Assembly: GCF_001593605.1 (NCBI RefSeq)
Contig: NZ_CP012836.1
Location: forward strand, 124,001-188,000
Direction: 5' to 3'
Length of the DNA: 64,000 nucleotides
From: Algoriphagus sanaruensis
GTDB taxonomy: Bacteria > Bacteroidota > Bacteroidia > Cytophagales > Cyclobacteriaceae
A program made the translations under genes and the position numbers. Positions within the stretch are counted from its first letter, which is position 1. Every line of letters begins with the position of its first letter. Under the pieces are notes generated by a model. That model was not told the origin of the DNA and ran no database searches. It saw only the letters and a list, made by a program, of their open reading frames with translations. Below, piece by piece: positions 38,166-47,501 of this stretch.

Positions 38166-38705
38166 TTAAGGAGTTGTGAGCTGATAAATGTGTGGAAGAT
38201 TTCGTCCCAACCCATCATAATCAAGGCCATAACCGACCACAAATTTATTCGGAATTTCAAAACCCACATAATCTATCGCGTATTTATGCCGAAACGCTTC
38301 TCTTTTAAAAAGTAAAGTCGCGATTGCGAGTCTTTTGGGACGATGGCTACTAAGCTCTTTTAAAAGGTATTCCATACTCAATCCAGAATCCACAATATCC
38401 TCGATAATTAATACTGATTTTCCTTCGATGGACTCCTTGAGTCCGAGTAGTGACTTTACCTGACCTGTGGATTCGGTTCCTTGATAAGATGAAACTTTTA
38501 TAAAGTCACAAACGAAATTTAATTCAATTCTTCGGACTAAATCTGCCATAAACAAAAAAGAACCATTCAAGACTCCCACTATAATTAGCTCATCACCATG
38601 GAATTCATCAGAAATGGCTCGACCTATCTGATTTATCCTTTCTTGAATTTGAGTATTGGAAAGATAAATTTCAAAGGTCTTATCAAGGATTGAAACTTTG
38701 GACAT
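38166..38705 (-). CDS. hpt: Hypoxanthine phosphoribosyltransferase
   Basis: Hpt makes IMP (and usually GMP) from hypoxanthine/guanine and PRPP. The 179-residue protein has the PRPP-binding loop VLIIEDIVDSGLSMEYLL, the flexible loop region with SSYQGTESTGQV, and DYVGFEIPNKFVVGYGLDY near the C terminus. All fit the bacterial HPRT family. It lies between the M42 peptidase and adk genes, eight and 15 bases away, so the three are likely co-transcribed. Confidence 0.94.
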   Translation of the reverse strand: MSKVSILDKTFEIYLSNTQIQERINQIGRAISDEFHGDELIIVGVLNGSFLFMADLVRRIELNFVCDFIKVSSYQGTESTGQVKSLLGLKESIEGKSVLIIEDIVDSGLSMEYLLKELSSHRPKRLAIATLLFKREAFRHKYAIDYVGFEIPNKFVVGYGLDYDGLGRNLPHIYQLTTP

Positions 38706-38713
38706 GTTTGAGT

Positions 38714-39622
38714 TTAAAGATTTGAAATAAGAAATCGATACAAATCCACCATAGATTGAAAGTCTTGCAAGGAAACTTTTTCATTGGGTGTATGGACGTG
38801 ATCTTCTGCGGCACCAATAAAGCACCAATCTATTGCATAAGGAGAAAACTGAACTTCTCTACCATCACTTCCTCCGTAGGCTTCTACTTCTAACTGATAA
38901 GGAATTTTACTTTTCTGAGCTAAATCAATCACGCGATCTATGAATTTTTTCCTGGGAATGAATTTATCTCGTATGGAAATAACAACTCCCTCGTGATGTT
39001 GGACCCCTTCTGTGATCCAAGTGATATCAGAAATGAGAGCCTGTTTTATTGGTGCAGTTTTTTGAATAAAATCAAGAAGAAAGGGCATACTTCCTCCACC
39101 ATGTTCTTCATAGGTAGAAAAAACCACCCAGCCATCCTTAATAGTTTCACATTGTAATAAAGCATTATATACTCCAAGCCTATTATCTAAATACGCTGCC
39201 TGAATAAAATTCTCGTCAACACGAATATTCTGTTTGAATGAAAGCCGTGTTCCAACATCAATTTTTCTTGGAAAATCATGGAAAACACCTTCTTCATCTC
39301 CCAAAAGTGCGCAATCAATCTCTCCGTATTTATCTTTTCCAATCAATTTTGAGCTAGGAATGATTTCTGGTCCTCCAACAGGAATTAACTGATTCGTATA
39401 TCTGACCATAAACCCGATGGTGTCCATGTGCGCAAAAACAGCCGTACGGGGATTTCCAAATTTTAACAAAATACAATCATGGAATTCCTCACCTGAATAA
39501 ATTTCAGGTGTAACACTCCAAGACTTTTTCCGTTTTCCGATGTAGGTTAGTAAAAAATCCGTGAATTCGCCTTCATCCCCAGATACGGACTGAATATTTA
39601 ATAATTCGTGTAAAAATTTCAT
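38714..39622 (-). CDS. M42-type aminopeptidase (FrvX/glutamyl aminopeptidase-like)
   Basis: This is a 302-residue co-catalytic metallopeptidase. Putative metal ligands are His in AVFAHMDTIGFMV, Asp in AAYLDNRLGVYNALL, the Glu pair in FSTYEEHGGGS, Asp in LISDITW, and His in HVHTPNEKVSL. The middle PDZ-like domain of M42 enzymes (about residues 70-150) is present. It probably trims peptides in the cytoplasm. It is the first gene of a four- to six-gene reverse-strand run. Confidence 0.85.
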   Translation of the reverse strand: MKFLHELLNIQSVSGDEGEFTDFLLTYIGKRKKSWSVTPEIYSGEEFHDCILLKFGNPRTAVFAHMDTIGFMVRYTNQLIPVGGPEIIPSSKLIGKDKYGEIDCALLGDEEGVFHDFPRKIDVGTRLSFKQNIRVDENFIQAAYLDNRLGVYNALLQCETIKDGWVVFSTYEEHGGGSMPFLLDFIQKTAPIKQALISDITWITEGVQHHEGVVISIRDKFIPRKKFIDRVIDLAQKSKIPYQLEVEAYGGSDGREVQFSPYAIDWCFIGAAEDHVHTPNEKVSLQDFQSMVDLYRFLISNL

Positions 39623-39712
39623 TTTGGCATTAAATCTGTTAACATTTGAAATATATATTTGCCTTCGTCAGCAATTATTCATTTCTTAACAAAGGTATTT
39701 CAAGAAATACTA

Positions 39713-39720
39713 TAGATTTG
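39713..39720 (+). promoter_or_regulatory. Candidate -7 element of the first OmpA gene
   Basis: TAGATTTG matches TAnnTTTG about 75 bases before the ATG. A second match, TATATTTG at 39654-39661, lies further upstream. Neither has an ideal TTG at the right distance. Confidence 0.45.
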
Positions 39721-39794
39721 CAGAACGATAAAAGTTTATAAATTTGTCGAAACATCCATCAATCACTAAAAAATTTGAACAAAAATTTTTTATC

Positions 39795-41072
39795 ATGAAA
39801 AAAATTATACTCTCATCCCTAATCGCTGGTGCTTTGGCTTTCGGAGCTAATGCCCAAGAGTTTAACAAGTGGTCTGTTGAATTCGGCCTTGGACCAAACA
39901 AACCTATGGCACCTCTGGCTGGAGGATACCTATCTCCAACTTTAAACATTGGGCATGCCGAATTAGGTGTTCGCTACATGTTTAATGAAAAATTCGGAAC
40001 CAAATTGGATTATGGTTTTGGATCATTTAAAGAGGTAGATGGACATAGCCCAAGCTTCAACACCAAATATTTTAGACTAAACCTTCAAGGGGTGGCTAAC
40101 ATTGGTAGAATCATGAACTTTGAGTCATTCTCAAGAAAATTTGGAATGCTTCTTCATGGCGGTGCCGGTATTGGATTAGTTAACCCTGAAGAAAATCTTT
40201 ACAATGATTTCAACGACAATGTATACACCCTAATCTTTGGAGTGACTCCTCAGATTAAGTTGAGTGAAAAAGTAGCCTTAGTCGGTGACATTTCAACAAT
40301 CTTAAATGGTCGTCAAACAGTGACTTGGGATGGTTCTACAGCAATCCGTCCTGACATCAGCAATGGTTTTTATGGAGCTAACGGTACTTGGTGGACTGGA
40401 ACTTTAGGATTGAATATCTACCTTGGTAAATCTGAGCAACATGCTGATTGGTATATCGCCGCAGACAAGTATGCAACCAAAGAGGAATTAGCTACTCAAA
40501 TCAATGGAATCAAAGACATGCTTAAGGATTCTGACGGTGATGGTGTTCCTGATTATTTGGACAAAGAACCAAATACTCCAGCAGGTGCTCGTGTAAATTC
40601 CGCTGGTACTACCCTTGATTCTGACGGTGACGGAACTCCTGACCACGTTGACAAATGTCCATTCTTGCCTGGTCCTGCATCTACAAATGGATGTCCAGTT
40701 GAGGAAATCAGAGAAGAAGTTGATTACTTGAAAAAGGCGATCAACGATGGCTATGTAAATGTTTATTATGCATTCGACAGCTCCAAACCACTAGGATACT
40801 CCATCAGTGCCGCAAATTATGTAGCTAACTTCCTTAAGAGAAATCCTGGTGTGAGTGTAGAGGTGAAAGGTTATGCTGATGAATTAGGCCCAGAAGATTA
40901 CAACATCAAGCTTTCTGAGAAAAGAGCCAAAGCGGTATATGACATTTTGGTTGCCGCAGGTGTTGATGCATCTAGACTTTCTTACAAAGGATATGGAGAA
41001 GATACCTCTGTTGACAAGGCTTCTGCGGATGCAAGACAAATGGCAAGAAGAGCAAGCTTCGAAATCAAATAA
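39795..41072 (+). CDS. OmpA-family outer membrane protein with TSP3 repeats (copy 1)
   Basis: The 425-residue protein has a signal peptide (MKKIILSSLIAGALAFGANA), an N-terminal beta-barrel-like domain (about 20-230), calcium-binding thrombospondin type-3 repeats (DSDGDGVPDYLDKEP and DSDGDGTPDHVDKCP, about 242-300), and a C-terminal OmpA peptidoglycan-binding domain (VEVKGYADELGPEDYNIKLS, then RAKAVYDILVAAGV). It probably anchors the outer membrane to the cell wall. The start at 39795 is set by the signal peptide. It is separated from its tandem paralogue by a terminator. Confidence 0.93.
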   Translation: MKKIILSSLIAGALAFGANAQEFNKWSVEFGLGPNKPMAPLAGGYLSPTLNIGHAELGVRYMFNEKFGTKLDYGFGSFKEVDGHSPSFNTKYFRLNLQGVANIGRIMNFESFSRKFGMLLHGGAGIGLVNPEENLYNDFNDNVYTLIFGVTPQIKLSEKVALVGDISTILNGRQTVTWDGSTAIRPDISNGFYGANGTWWTGTLGLNIYLGKSEQHADWYIAADKYATKEELATQINGIKDMLKDSDGDGVPDYLDKEPNTPAGARVNSAGTTLDSDGDGTPDHVDKCPFLPGPASTNGCPVEEIREEVDYLKKAINDGYVNVYYAFDSSKPLGYSISAANYVANFLKRNPGVSVEVKGYADELGPEDYNIKLSEKRAKAVYDILVAAGVDASRLSYKGYGEDTSVDKASADARQMARRASFEIK

Positions 41073-41090
41073 TCTAAAATCTTCAGATAT

Positions 41091-41120
41091 AAGCCCGGCC
41101 AAATTTGGTCGGGCTTTTTT
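41091..41120 (+). terminator. Terminator after OmpA copy 1
   Basis: AAGCCCGGCCAAA and TTTGGTCGGGCTT form a nearly perfect stem (one G-U pair) followed by T residues, about 18 bases after the stop. Confidence 0.9.
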
Positions 41121-41179
41121 GTTTCACTTCGGTGAACTTGATTACCTTTGGTTTGAATTACCAGAATCTAAACAATTCC

Positions 41180-42469
41180 ATGAAAAAATCAATTTTCTTC
41201 ATTCTCTCAATCCTCCTAGTTTCCCAAGTTTATTCTCAAACAGAGTTTAATAAGTGGTCGATTGAACTTAATGGCGGGTTTAATAAACCAATGGGCCCGC
41301 TTACGCCAGGGTATTTCTCTCCAACCTTGAACATTGGCCATACCGATTTTGGGGCTAGATATATGTTCAATGAAAAATTTGGATTAGCGACCACATTTGG
41401 ATTTGGAAAATTCAGAGAAGCAAAAGGTACGACACCATTTGAGTCTAGCTATTTCAATTTCGGAGTACTTGGAGTGATGAACTGGGGAAGATTACTAAAT
41501 CTAGAATCCTTAACTCGAAAGTTCACCTTACTATCAGAAGGAGGATTTGGAATGGGTGGATTAGATCCGCAAGCTCGAGTAATTCAGGATTTTGACACGG
41601 ATTATGTATACAGTTTTACAGGAGGAATTAGAGCTTTGTATTCTATTTCTCCTCGAGTAAGCCTTCAAGGAAAAATAAATGCAACCGTTAATGGCCGTCA
41701 ACGATTTACATTCGATGGTAATGAATTTAATCAGGATGGACGCCCATTTGATCCAGAGATTCCATATATCCATGCTACTGGAACATGGTGGGCCGGCACT
41801 ATTGGGCTTAACTTCTACTTAGGTAAAGCAGAACAACATGCAGATTGGTACATTGCTTCAGATAAGTATGCAACAAAAGATGAATTGAATGCTGCAGTAA
41901 CTGAAATTAAAGACATGCTTAAAGATTCCGATGGAGACGGAATCGCTGATTATCTGGATAAAGAGCCAAATACCCCAGCTGGAGCTAGAGTGAATCAAAG
42001 CGGTGTAACTTTAGATTCAGACCAAGATGGAACACCTGATCATTTAGATAAATGCCCTTTTTTACCTGGCCCGTCTTCTACTCAAGGTTGTCCTGTTGAA
42101 GAAATTCGAGAGCAAGTAGATTACCTTAAAAAGGCAATCACTGACAATTATGTCAATGTCTATTTCGGCTTTGATAGTGCAAAACCTCTTGAATTCTCCA
42201 TTAGTGCAGCAAATTTTGTTTCCAATTTCTTAAAGAAAAATCCTGTAGTGAGTCTGGAAATTAAGGGCTATGCAGATGAACTTGGTGCCGAGGATTATAA
42301 CATCAAACTTTCAGAAAGAAGGGCAAAAGCAGTTTATAACATACTTATTGCCTCTGGAATAGATTCTGCCAGATTATCATTTAAAGGTTATGGTGAAGAT
42401 ACCTCAGTCGATAAATCCTCACCTGAAGGAAGGCAAATGGCAAGACGTGTAAGTTTCGACATCCAATAA
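41180..42469 (+). CDS. OmpA-family outer membrane protein with TSP3 repeats (copy 2)
   Basis: This 429-residue tandem paralogue of the previous gene has the same plan: signal peptide (MKKSIFFILSILLVSQVYS), barrel-like N-terminal domain, two TSP3 repeats (DSDGDGIADYLDKEP and DSDQDGTPDHLDKCP) and OmpA domain (LEIKGYADELGAEDYNIKLS). The C-terminal half is very similar to copy 1, while the barrel differs more, for example in the loop around residues 165-190. The start at 41180 follows the signal peptide; the longer frame runs through the terminator of copy 1. Confidence 0.92.
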   Translation: MKKSIFFILSILLVSQVYSQTEFNKWSIELNGGFNKPMGPLTPGYFSPTLNIGHTDFGARYMFNEKFGLATTFGFGKFREAKGTTPFESSYFNFGVLGVMNWGRLLNLESLTRKFTLLSEGGFGMGGLDPQARVIQDFDTDYVYSFTGGIRALYSISPRVSLQGKINATVNGRQRFTFDGNEFNQDGRPFDPEIPYIHATGTWWAGTIGLNFYLGKAEQHADWYIASDKYATKDELNAAVTEIKDMLKDSDGDGIADYLDKEPNTPAGARVNQSGVTLDSDQDGTPDHLDKCPFLPGPSSTQGCPVEEIREQVDYLKKAITDNYVNVYFGFDSAKPLEFSISAANFVSNFLKKNPVVSLEIKGYADELGAEDYNIKLSERRAKAVYNILIASGIDSARLSFKGYGEDTSVDKSSPEGRQMARRVSFDIQ

Positions 42470-42479
42470 TAAAATCAAA

Positions 42480-42512
42480 AAAGGCCCGATTTACCGGGCC
42501 TTTATTTTTTTT
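42480..42512 (+). terminator. Terminator after OmpA copy 2
   Basis: AAAGGCCCG and CGGGCCTTT form a nine-pair stem followed by a long T-rich tail. Confidence 0.92.
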
Positions 42513-42570
42513 ATAAAATCAGATTTTTGGAATTTACAGTAAGTTCTAGACTAAGTTAAAATTTCAAGAT

Positions 42571-43212
42571 ATGTTTATCCTAACCCAAAACAACTCCATC
42601 GCAAATCAATTTATTGCTGAACTAAGAGATATTCAGGTGCATTCTGAAAGAATGCGATTCCGAAAAAACCTGGAGCGATTGGGGGAAATTTTAGCCTATG
42701 AGATTTCAAAATCTCTCCATTTTGAATCTAAGGAAATTGAAACACCCCTAAAGAAAACACAAATGGAGGTGCCTCAAGAGCACTTGGTACTTGTCGCAGT
42801 TTTGAGGGCTTCTCTCCCATTTTATCAAGGTTTTTTGAATTTTTTTGATCAAGCAGAGAGTGGGTTTATTGGAGCTTTTCGTGAAGAGGGGGCCAAAGAA
42901 CTTGAGATTAACTTAGGCTACCATGCTAGTCCAAACCTTGATGGGAAAACAGTAATTCTGGCTGATCCTATGCTCGCAACAGGGAAATCTTTCATTCGTT
43001 CCATTGAGGCACTATTAACACATGGAACTCCAAAAAAAATTCACATTGCTGCCGCATTTGCCGCTCCTGAAGGGATTAACTATTTAGAGTCAAATTTAAA
43101 AATCCCACATTCCCTTTGGTTGGGTACTCTGGATGAAAAATTAAACGACCTGAATTACATCGTCCCCGGATTAGGTGACGCAGGGGATTTAGCTTTTGGA
43201 GAAAAATTATAA
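42571..43212 (+). CDS. upp: Uracil phosphoribosyltransferase
   Basis: Upp makes UMP from uracil and PRPP. The 213-residue protein has HLVLVAVLRASLPFYQGF, the PRPP-binding motif VILADPMLATGKSFIRSI, and the uracil-binding C-terminal YIVPGLGDAGDLAFG. All are standard Upp signatures. It starts about 100 bp after the OmpA terminator and is followed six bases later by the antiporter gene, likely in one operon. Confidence 0.95.
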   Translation: MFILTQNNSIANQFIAELRDIQVHSERMRFRKNLERLGEILAYEISKSLHFESKEIETPLKKTQMEVPQEHLVLVAVLRASLPFYQGFLNFFDQAESGFIGAFREEGAKELEINLGYHASPNLDGKTVILADPMLATGKSFIRSIEALLTHGTPKKIHIAAAFAAPEGINYLESNLKIPHSLWLGTLDEKLNDLNYIVPGLGDAGDLAFGEKL

Positions 43213-43217
43213 CTAAA

Positions 43218-44159
43218 ATGCAGCCTTATTTTTTACTAATCCTAGGGACACTAATTCTTTTAGGCGGAGGTAAAGCCTTGGTGGATGGAGCCGCCTCAAT
43301 AGCAGCTATGGCTGGAATTAGGACAGGAATTATTGGCTTATCTATTGTTGCTTTCGGAACATCAGCTCCAGAGCTTTTAGTCAGTATTAACTCGGCAATT
43401 AAAGGAAATAGTGATTTAGCCATTGGAAATGTCATAGGCTCAAATATCGCTAACCTTGGTTTGGTTTTAGGTGTGAGTGGTTTAATTTACCCGATTTTAA
43501 TTCGAAGAAGTCATTTGCGATTAGAATTACCAATTATGATCGTAAGCTGTATTCTATTTTTTATGGTCTGTTTGGACGCAAAAATATCTTTTAGAGAAGG
43601 TCTTTTTCTCACCTCTTTATTCTTATGCTTTGTCTTCTTCCTATTTTGGAAATCTCATAGTGATAAACTCAGGGGACGAGTCCTTGACCAAGAAGAATTT
43701 GATGGAATAAAAATTTACCCCTGGATTACTTCAATTAGCCTTCTAGTCCTTGGTGCCCTGGGATTATATTTTGGATCTAAAATATTGGTAAACTCAGCGA
43801 TCACCATTTCCAAAAGTTATGGCATTTCCGAACGAATAATTGGAATTACATTCATTGCCATTGGAACAAGTTTACCAGAAATGACAGCTTCAGTTTATGC
43901 CTCATTTTCTAAAAAAACCGATCTCGCAATCGGAAATATCTTGGGAAGTAACATATTGAACATTCTATCGATTATTGGAATTACCTCACTAATCCATCCG
44001 ATATCGATCGGAGAGGAATTTTTGAAACAAGATTTCTACTGGCTATTGGGAATTTCGCTAGTGTTAATCCCGTTAATGAAATCAAAAATGAGAATCTCCA
44101 AACTTGAAGGAGGCATCTTATTAGGAATCTATGCAGCCTATTTGATTTTTATTCTATGA
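43218..44159 (+). CDS. Calcium/sodium antiporter (CaCA family, YrbG-like)
   Basis: The 313-residue membrane protein has about ten transmembrane helices in two inverted halves. The alpha-repeat signatures are VAFGTSAPELLVSI and IAIGTSLPEMTASVYA, each followed by AIGN(V/I)(I/L)GSN, which form the ion sites of CaCA exchangers. It probably exports calcium in exchange for sodium, using the sodium gradient that the Nqr pump can supply. Ion specificity is inferred. It overlaps the next gene by four bases (ATGA). Confidence 0.9.
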   Translation: MQPYFLLILGTLILLGGGKALVDGAASIAAMAGIRTGIIGLSIVAFGTSAPELLVSINSAIKGNSDLAIGNVIGSNIANLGLVLGVSGLIYPILIRRSHLRLELPIMIVSCILFFMVCLDAKISFREGLFLTSLFLCFVFFLFWKSHSDKLRGRVLDQEEFDGIKIYPWITSISLLVLGALGLYFGSKILVNSAITISKSYGISERIIGITFIAIGTSLPEMTASVYASFSKKTDLAIGNILGSNILNILSIIGITSLIHPISIGEEFLKQDFYWLLGISLVLIPLMKSKMRISKLEGGILLGIYAAYLIFIL

Positions 44160-44614
44160 GCGAGGAACTATTCAAACTTGTTGGAATTTTCTTCCTAAGC
44201 ATGTTCAAATTTATTGCTGGACCAATTCTAGGTACCGCTGCAGGTTATTCATTCTGGAAGGTGGCTCTAATTACTTCTTCAGCAATGATGAGTAGTGTAT
44301 TTATGTTCACACTTATTGGCACCTATTTTAAGGAGCTTTTTAAGTTGAAAATAAAAGCCAAAAAACCTGTTTTTACCTCTCGAAACCGGAAGATCATTTT
44401 CCTTTGGAAATCCTATGGAGAAGCAGGAATCGCTTTTTTTACGCCACTTTTTTTAACACCAATAGGAGGAACATTGATCTTGGTTTCTTTTGGAACCAAA
44501 AAAAGACGAATCTATTTTCATATGCTTTGGAGTGCTCTTCTATGGTCTACTATTTTCAGTTTGACCATAGATAAGGTCCTTAAAATTCCATTTTTTCAAA
44601 GCCTAATGGGGTAA
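44156..44614 (+). CDS. Small multi-spanning membrane protein, unknown
   Basis: This 152-residue protein has about four predicted transmembrane segments and a basic loop (LKIKAKKPVFTSRNRKIIF). The segment EAGIAFFTPLFLTPIGGTLI recalls small multidrug-export or DedA-like proteins, but I cannot place it in a named family with confidence. It overlaps the antiporter gene by four bases, so translation is probably coupled and a supporting role in transport is possible. Its end overlaps the end of the convergent serine dehydratase gene by 12 bases. Confidence 0.75.
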   Translation: MSEELFKLVGIFFLSMFKFIAGPILGTAAGYSFWKVALITSSAMMSSVFMFTLIGTYFKELFKLKIKAKKPVFTSRNRKIIFLWKSYGEAGIAFFTPLFLTPIGGTLILVSFGTKKRRIYFHMLWSALLWSTIFSLTIDKVLKIPFFQSLMG

Positions 44615-45511
44615 CTCTTCATCAGGAAGGATTTCAATATCCTGAATTAAGACTCGTTGCGAAATTTCCTGCCCGGTCAAAGTAGCAGCAAGTCCTCCCA
44701 TGGCAGTTTCTTTGTATCTACTTTCCATACTCGCTCCAATTTCCCCCATAGCCTCTATACATTCATCCACTGGTATCACGGCATTGACATTTGCCAGGGC
44801 AATTTGAGCAGAACTGAATGCAATAGCCGCTGCACTTGCATTTCTAACCACGCAGGGAACCTCCACCAAACCTGCGACCGGATCACAAACCAATCCAAGC
44901 ATGCATTGAATTGTCACTGCTACTGCATTAAAAACTTGGTCTGTCGTTCCTCCCAAACAATGTACAATAGCCCCTGAAGCCATTGCCGCAGCAGAACCGG
45001 TTTCTGCCTGACATCCCCCTACTGCACCCGCCAAACTTGCCTTCTCTTCAATAATCAATGCAATTCCAGCACCTACTAATAACCCCTCAAGAATTTGCCT
45101 ATCCTCCAATTGATGAATTTCCTGCAGGGTCACAAGAGTTCCTGGCAAAATGCCTGATGCTCCTGCAGTAGGAGCCGCCACAACCCTCCCCATACAAGAA
45201 TTAACCTCTTTCGCAGCTAAAGCTCTTGCAATCAGCCGTTGAAAGTCAGGAGAAAGGACGCTCAGTGGGTGATTAAAAACTCTTTTCGCCCCGTTATTAA
45301 TCATTCCTGATCGTGATTGCATATCTTCCTCGAGTCCTGTTTTTACAGCGTCTTTCATGACTGCATAAGCATGACTTAAACCCGCCCAAATTTTATCCTC
45401 GGAGGCGTTTTTTTGCTCGATCTCATATTCGATAACAGACTGAACCAAGGATACCTGCTTCTCCTCACAGTAATTTTTCCAGCCTTTAAAACTTTCAAAC
45501 AGATAGCACAT
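44603..45511 (-). CDS. sdaAA: L-serine dehydratase, iron-sulfur type, alpha chain
   Basis: This enzyme deaminates L-serine to pyruvate and ammonia with a [4Fe-4S] cluster. The 302-residue protein corresponds to the alpha (catalytic) domain: AAPTAGASGILPGTL, GCQAETGSAAAMASGA, and the cluster cysteines in NSCMGRV and CMLGLVCDPVAGLVEVPC. The beta (ACT-like) domain that is fused or adjacent in many bacteria is not seen here and would have to be encoded elsewhere. It is a single gene, transcribed divergently from the downstream secreted protein. Confidence 0.92.
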   Translation of the reverse strand: MCYLFESFKGWKNYCEEKQVSLVQSVIEYEIEQKNASEDKIWAGLSHAYAVMKDAVKTGLEEDMQSRSGMINNGAKRVFNHPLSVLSPDFQRLIARALAAKEVNSCMGRVVAAPTAGASGILPGTLVTLQEIHQLEDRQILEGLLVGAGIALIIEEKASLAGAVGGCQAETGSAAAMASGAIVHCLGGTTDQVFNAVAVTIQCMLGLVCDPVAGLVEVPCVVRNASAAAIAFSSAQIALANVNAVIPVDECIEAMGEIGASMESRYKETAMGGLAATLTGQEISQRVLIQDIEILPDEELPH

Positions 45512-45767
45512 GGGCTTTATAATTTATAAATGGGTTTATTATTCTTTTATAGTACTAGATTCAGCCTTTGAAAGTTATCTTGAATAGGACTCATTTTTAG
45601 AAGAGCTAACAGCACGAAAAAGGAAGACCTGCTAATTCTAAATTTTGGAATTGAAGAATACCGAAATTCGAAAGAAATCAACTTTTTATAGTGCAGGTAA
45701 ACTCTTACTTTTAAAATTGAGTTAAATACTTTGAATCAAAAATAGAGCAATATTTTCGACCATTCGA

Positions 45768-46496
45768 ATGAGCAAACTAAAATTCTTCCTACCCGTAATT
45801 TTTCTCCTACTTTCGGCTCCTTCATGGGCTCAACGTGATGATGTTGGTAACTACGAATATGATCGTGAATTACTCTTTGGAGTGAATAAAAACACAAATG
45901 GAGGCTTGATTGGAGGATTTGCATTCAAATCAGGGACCCGAATTACCGACGATCAATTTGCTTTTTGGGGCATTGAACTTTCCAATGTCAAAAACCAAAA
46001 AGAAGTTCGCTACAATACCGTTTTGGGAAATAGCTACATTTTCGGGAAATCAAACTATCTCTACGCTATTCGTCCACAATATGGAAGAGAGATAATCCTC
46101 TTCAAAAAAGCTCCAAATCAAGGAGTGCAAGTATCTGCATTGGCCGCAATTGGACCTACTTTAGGATTGATCTCCCCGTACTATATCGAATATGCCATTA
46201 ATCGGGTGGAAACTGTGGTTGAACAATACGACCCAGAAGTTCATCAAAGTAGATTCAATATTCTCGGCACTGGCCGCGTTTTTCAAGGTTTAGGCCAATC
46301 AGATTTGGCAATTGGCGCCATGGTAAAGGGTGCGATCATGTTTGAATTTGGAGTTTTCAGAAGCAATGTAACCGGTCTGGAACTTGGTGTGATGGTAGAA
46401 GGTTACAACAAGGAAATTCCATTGATTCCCACCACAGAAAATCAACAGCTGTTTCGATCAGCTTACTTCACCTTTTTCTACGGCTTTAGAAAGTAG
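45768..46496 (+). CDS. Exported outer-membrane beta-barrel-like protein, unknown
   Basis: This 242-residue protein has a signal peptide ([21 protein letters not shown]). The mature part has alternating aromatic strands ([43 protein letters not shown]) and ends on Arg-Lys after a Phe-rich strand, as in small Bacteroidota beta-barrels. No enzymatic motif is seen. It is followed about 55 bp later by lipA, which has its own promoter-like element. Function unknown. Confidence 0.75.
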   Translation: MSKLKFFLPVIFLLLSAPSWAQRDDVGNYEYDRELLFGVNKNTNGGLIGGFAFKSGTRITDDQFAFWGIELSNVKNQKEVRYNTVLGNSYIFGKSNYLYAIRPQYGREIILFKKAPNQGVQVSALAAIGPTLGLISPYYIEYAINRVETVVEQYDPEVHQSRFNILGTGRVFQGLGQSDLAIGAMVKGAIMFEFGVFRSNVTGLELGVMVEGYNKEIPLIPTTENQQLFRSAYFTFFYGFRK

Positions 46497-46527
46497 ACTG
46501 GAGTTAGTTTTTCATCCCCAGCTGATT

Positions 46528-46535
46528 TACCTTTG
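46528..46535 (+). promoter_or_regulatory. Candidate -7 element of lipA
   Basis: TACCTTTG followed by CA matches the TAnnTTTG consensus, 17 bases before the lipA ATG. A T-rich stretch replaces the -33 TTG. Confidence 0.5.
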
Positions 46536-46551
46536 CAAAAATCCGAAAGCG

Positions 46552-47430
46552 ATGATTGAATTACCTGTAATTTCCGAGGAAGCGACCAAGCGAAAAAAAC
46601 CTGATTGGTTGCGGGTAAAACTTCCAGTAGGAAAAGAATATGCCAAAGTCCGAAAACTAGTCGATGAGCATAAGCTCCATACCATTTGTGAAAGTGGAAA
46701 CTGTCCAAATATGGGGGAATGCTGGGGGGCAGGAACTGCCACTTTCATGATACTGGGCAACGTTTGTACACGTTCTTGTTCATTTTGTGCAGTAGCTACC
46801 GGACGTCCTAATGAATACGATACTGATGAACCTAGAAGAGTGGCTGAGGCCATCCAACTTATGGGTGTCAAACATGCTGTGATCACTTCCGTCAATCGAG
46901 ATGAATTAAAAGATCGAGGAGCTGAAATTTGGTATCAAACCGTAGTCCTCACCAAAGAATTATCACCTTCGACGACCATTGAAACATTAATTCCTGATGT
47001 GAAAGCAAATTGGGATGCACTTTATCGAATGATTGAAGGGGGGCAAGAAGTGGTCTCTCATAATATGGAAACCGTGGGAAGGCTCTATCGAATGGTTCGT
47101 CCTCAGGCTAAATACGAGCGATCTCTCGAACAAATTAGACTTACCAAAGAATTTGGAAAACGGACCAAGACCGGGATTATGCTTGGATTGGGCGAAAGCA
47201 AAGAGGAAGTTTACAAAGCAATGGATGATCTTGCCGCAAACGGCTGTGACATTCTGACCTTAGGCCAGTATCTTCAGCCAACCAAAATGCATATTGAGGT
47301 GGCAGAATTTATCCATCCCGACCTTTTTGCTCATTACAAAGAGGAAGGATTGAAAAGAGGTCTGAAATACGTAGAATCCGGACCTTTGGTGAGATCTTCT
47401 TACCATGCCGAGCGACATGTTCATGTGTAA
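46552..47430 (+). CDS. lipA: Lipoyl synthase (radical SAM)
   Basis: LipA inserts two sulfur atoms into octanoyl groups on lipoyl domains, after LipB. The 292-residue protein has the auxiliary-cluster cysteines [12 protein letters not shown] and the radical-SAM cluster motif [28 protein letters not shown] and TLGQYLQPT follow, and the C-terminal [10 protein letters not shown] holds the Ser that binds the auxiliary cluster. Complete. It lies next to gcvP, whose pathway uses the lipoylated H protein. Confidence 0.96.
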   Translation: MIELPVISEEATKRKKPDWLRVKLPVGKEYAKVRKLVDEHKLHTICESGNCPNMGECWGAGTATFMILGNVCTRSCSFCAVATGRPNEYDTDEPRRVAEAIQLMGVKHAVITSVNRDELKDRGAEIWYQTVVLTKELSPSTTIETLIPDVKANWDALYRMIEGGQEVVSHNMETVGRLYRMVRPQAKYERSLEQIRLTKEFGKRTKTGIMLGLGESKEEVYKAMDDLAANGCDILTLGQYLQPTKMHIEVAEFIHPDLFAHYKEEGLKRGLKYVESGPLVRSSYHAERHVHV

Positions 47431-47450
47431 AAATTTAAATATTTCAAACA

Positions 47451-47486
47451 AAAAAGGGGCTTCCAGAATTGGAAGCCCCTTTTTTA
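47451..47486. terminator. Bidirectional terminator between lipA and gcvP
   Basis: AAAAAGGGGCTTCCA and TGGAAGCCCCTTTTT form a long stem with a four-base loop, with A/T tails on both strands, between convergent genes. Confidence 0.92.
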
Positions 47487-47501
47487 TAAAGATGAGATGA
47501 C

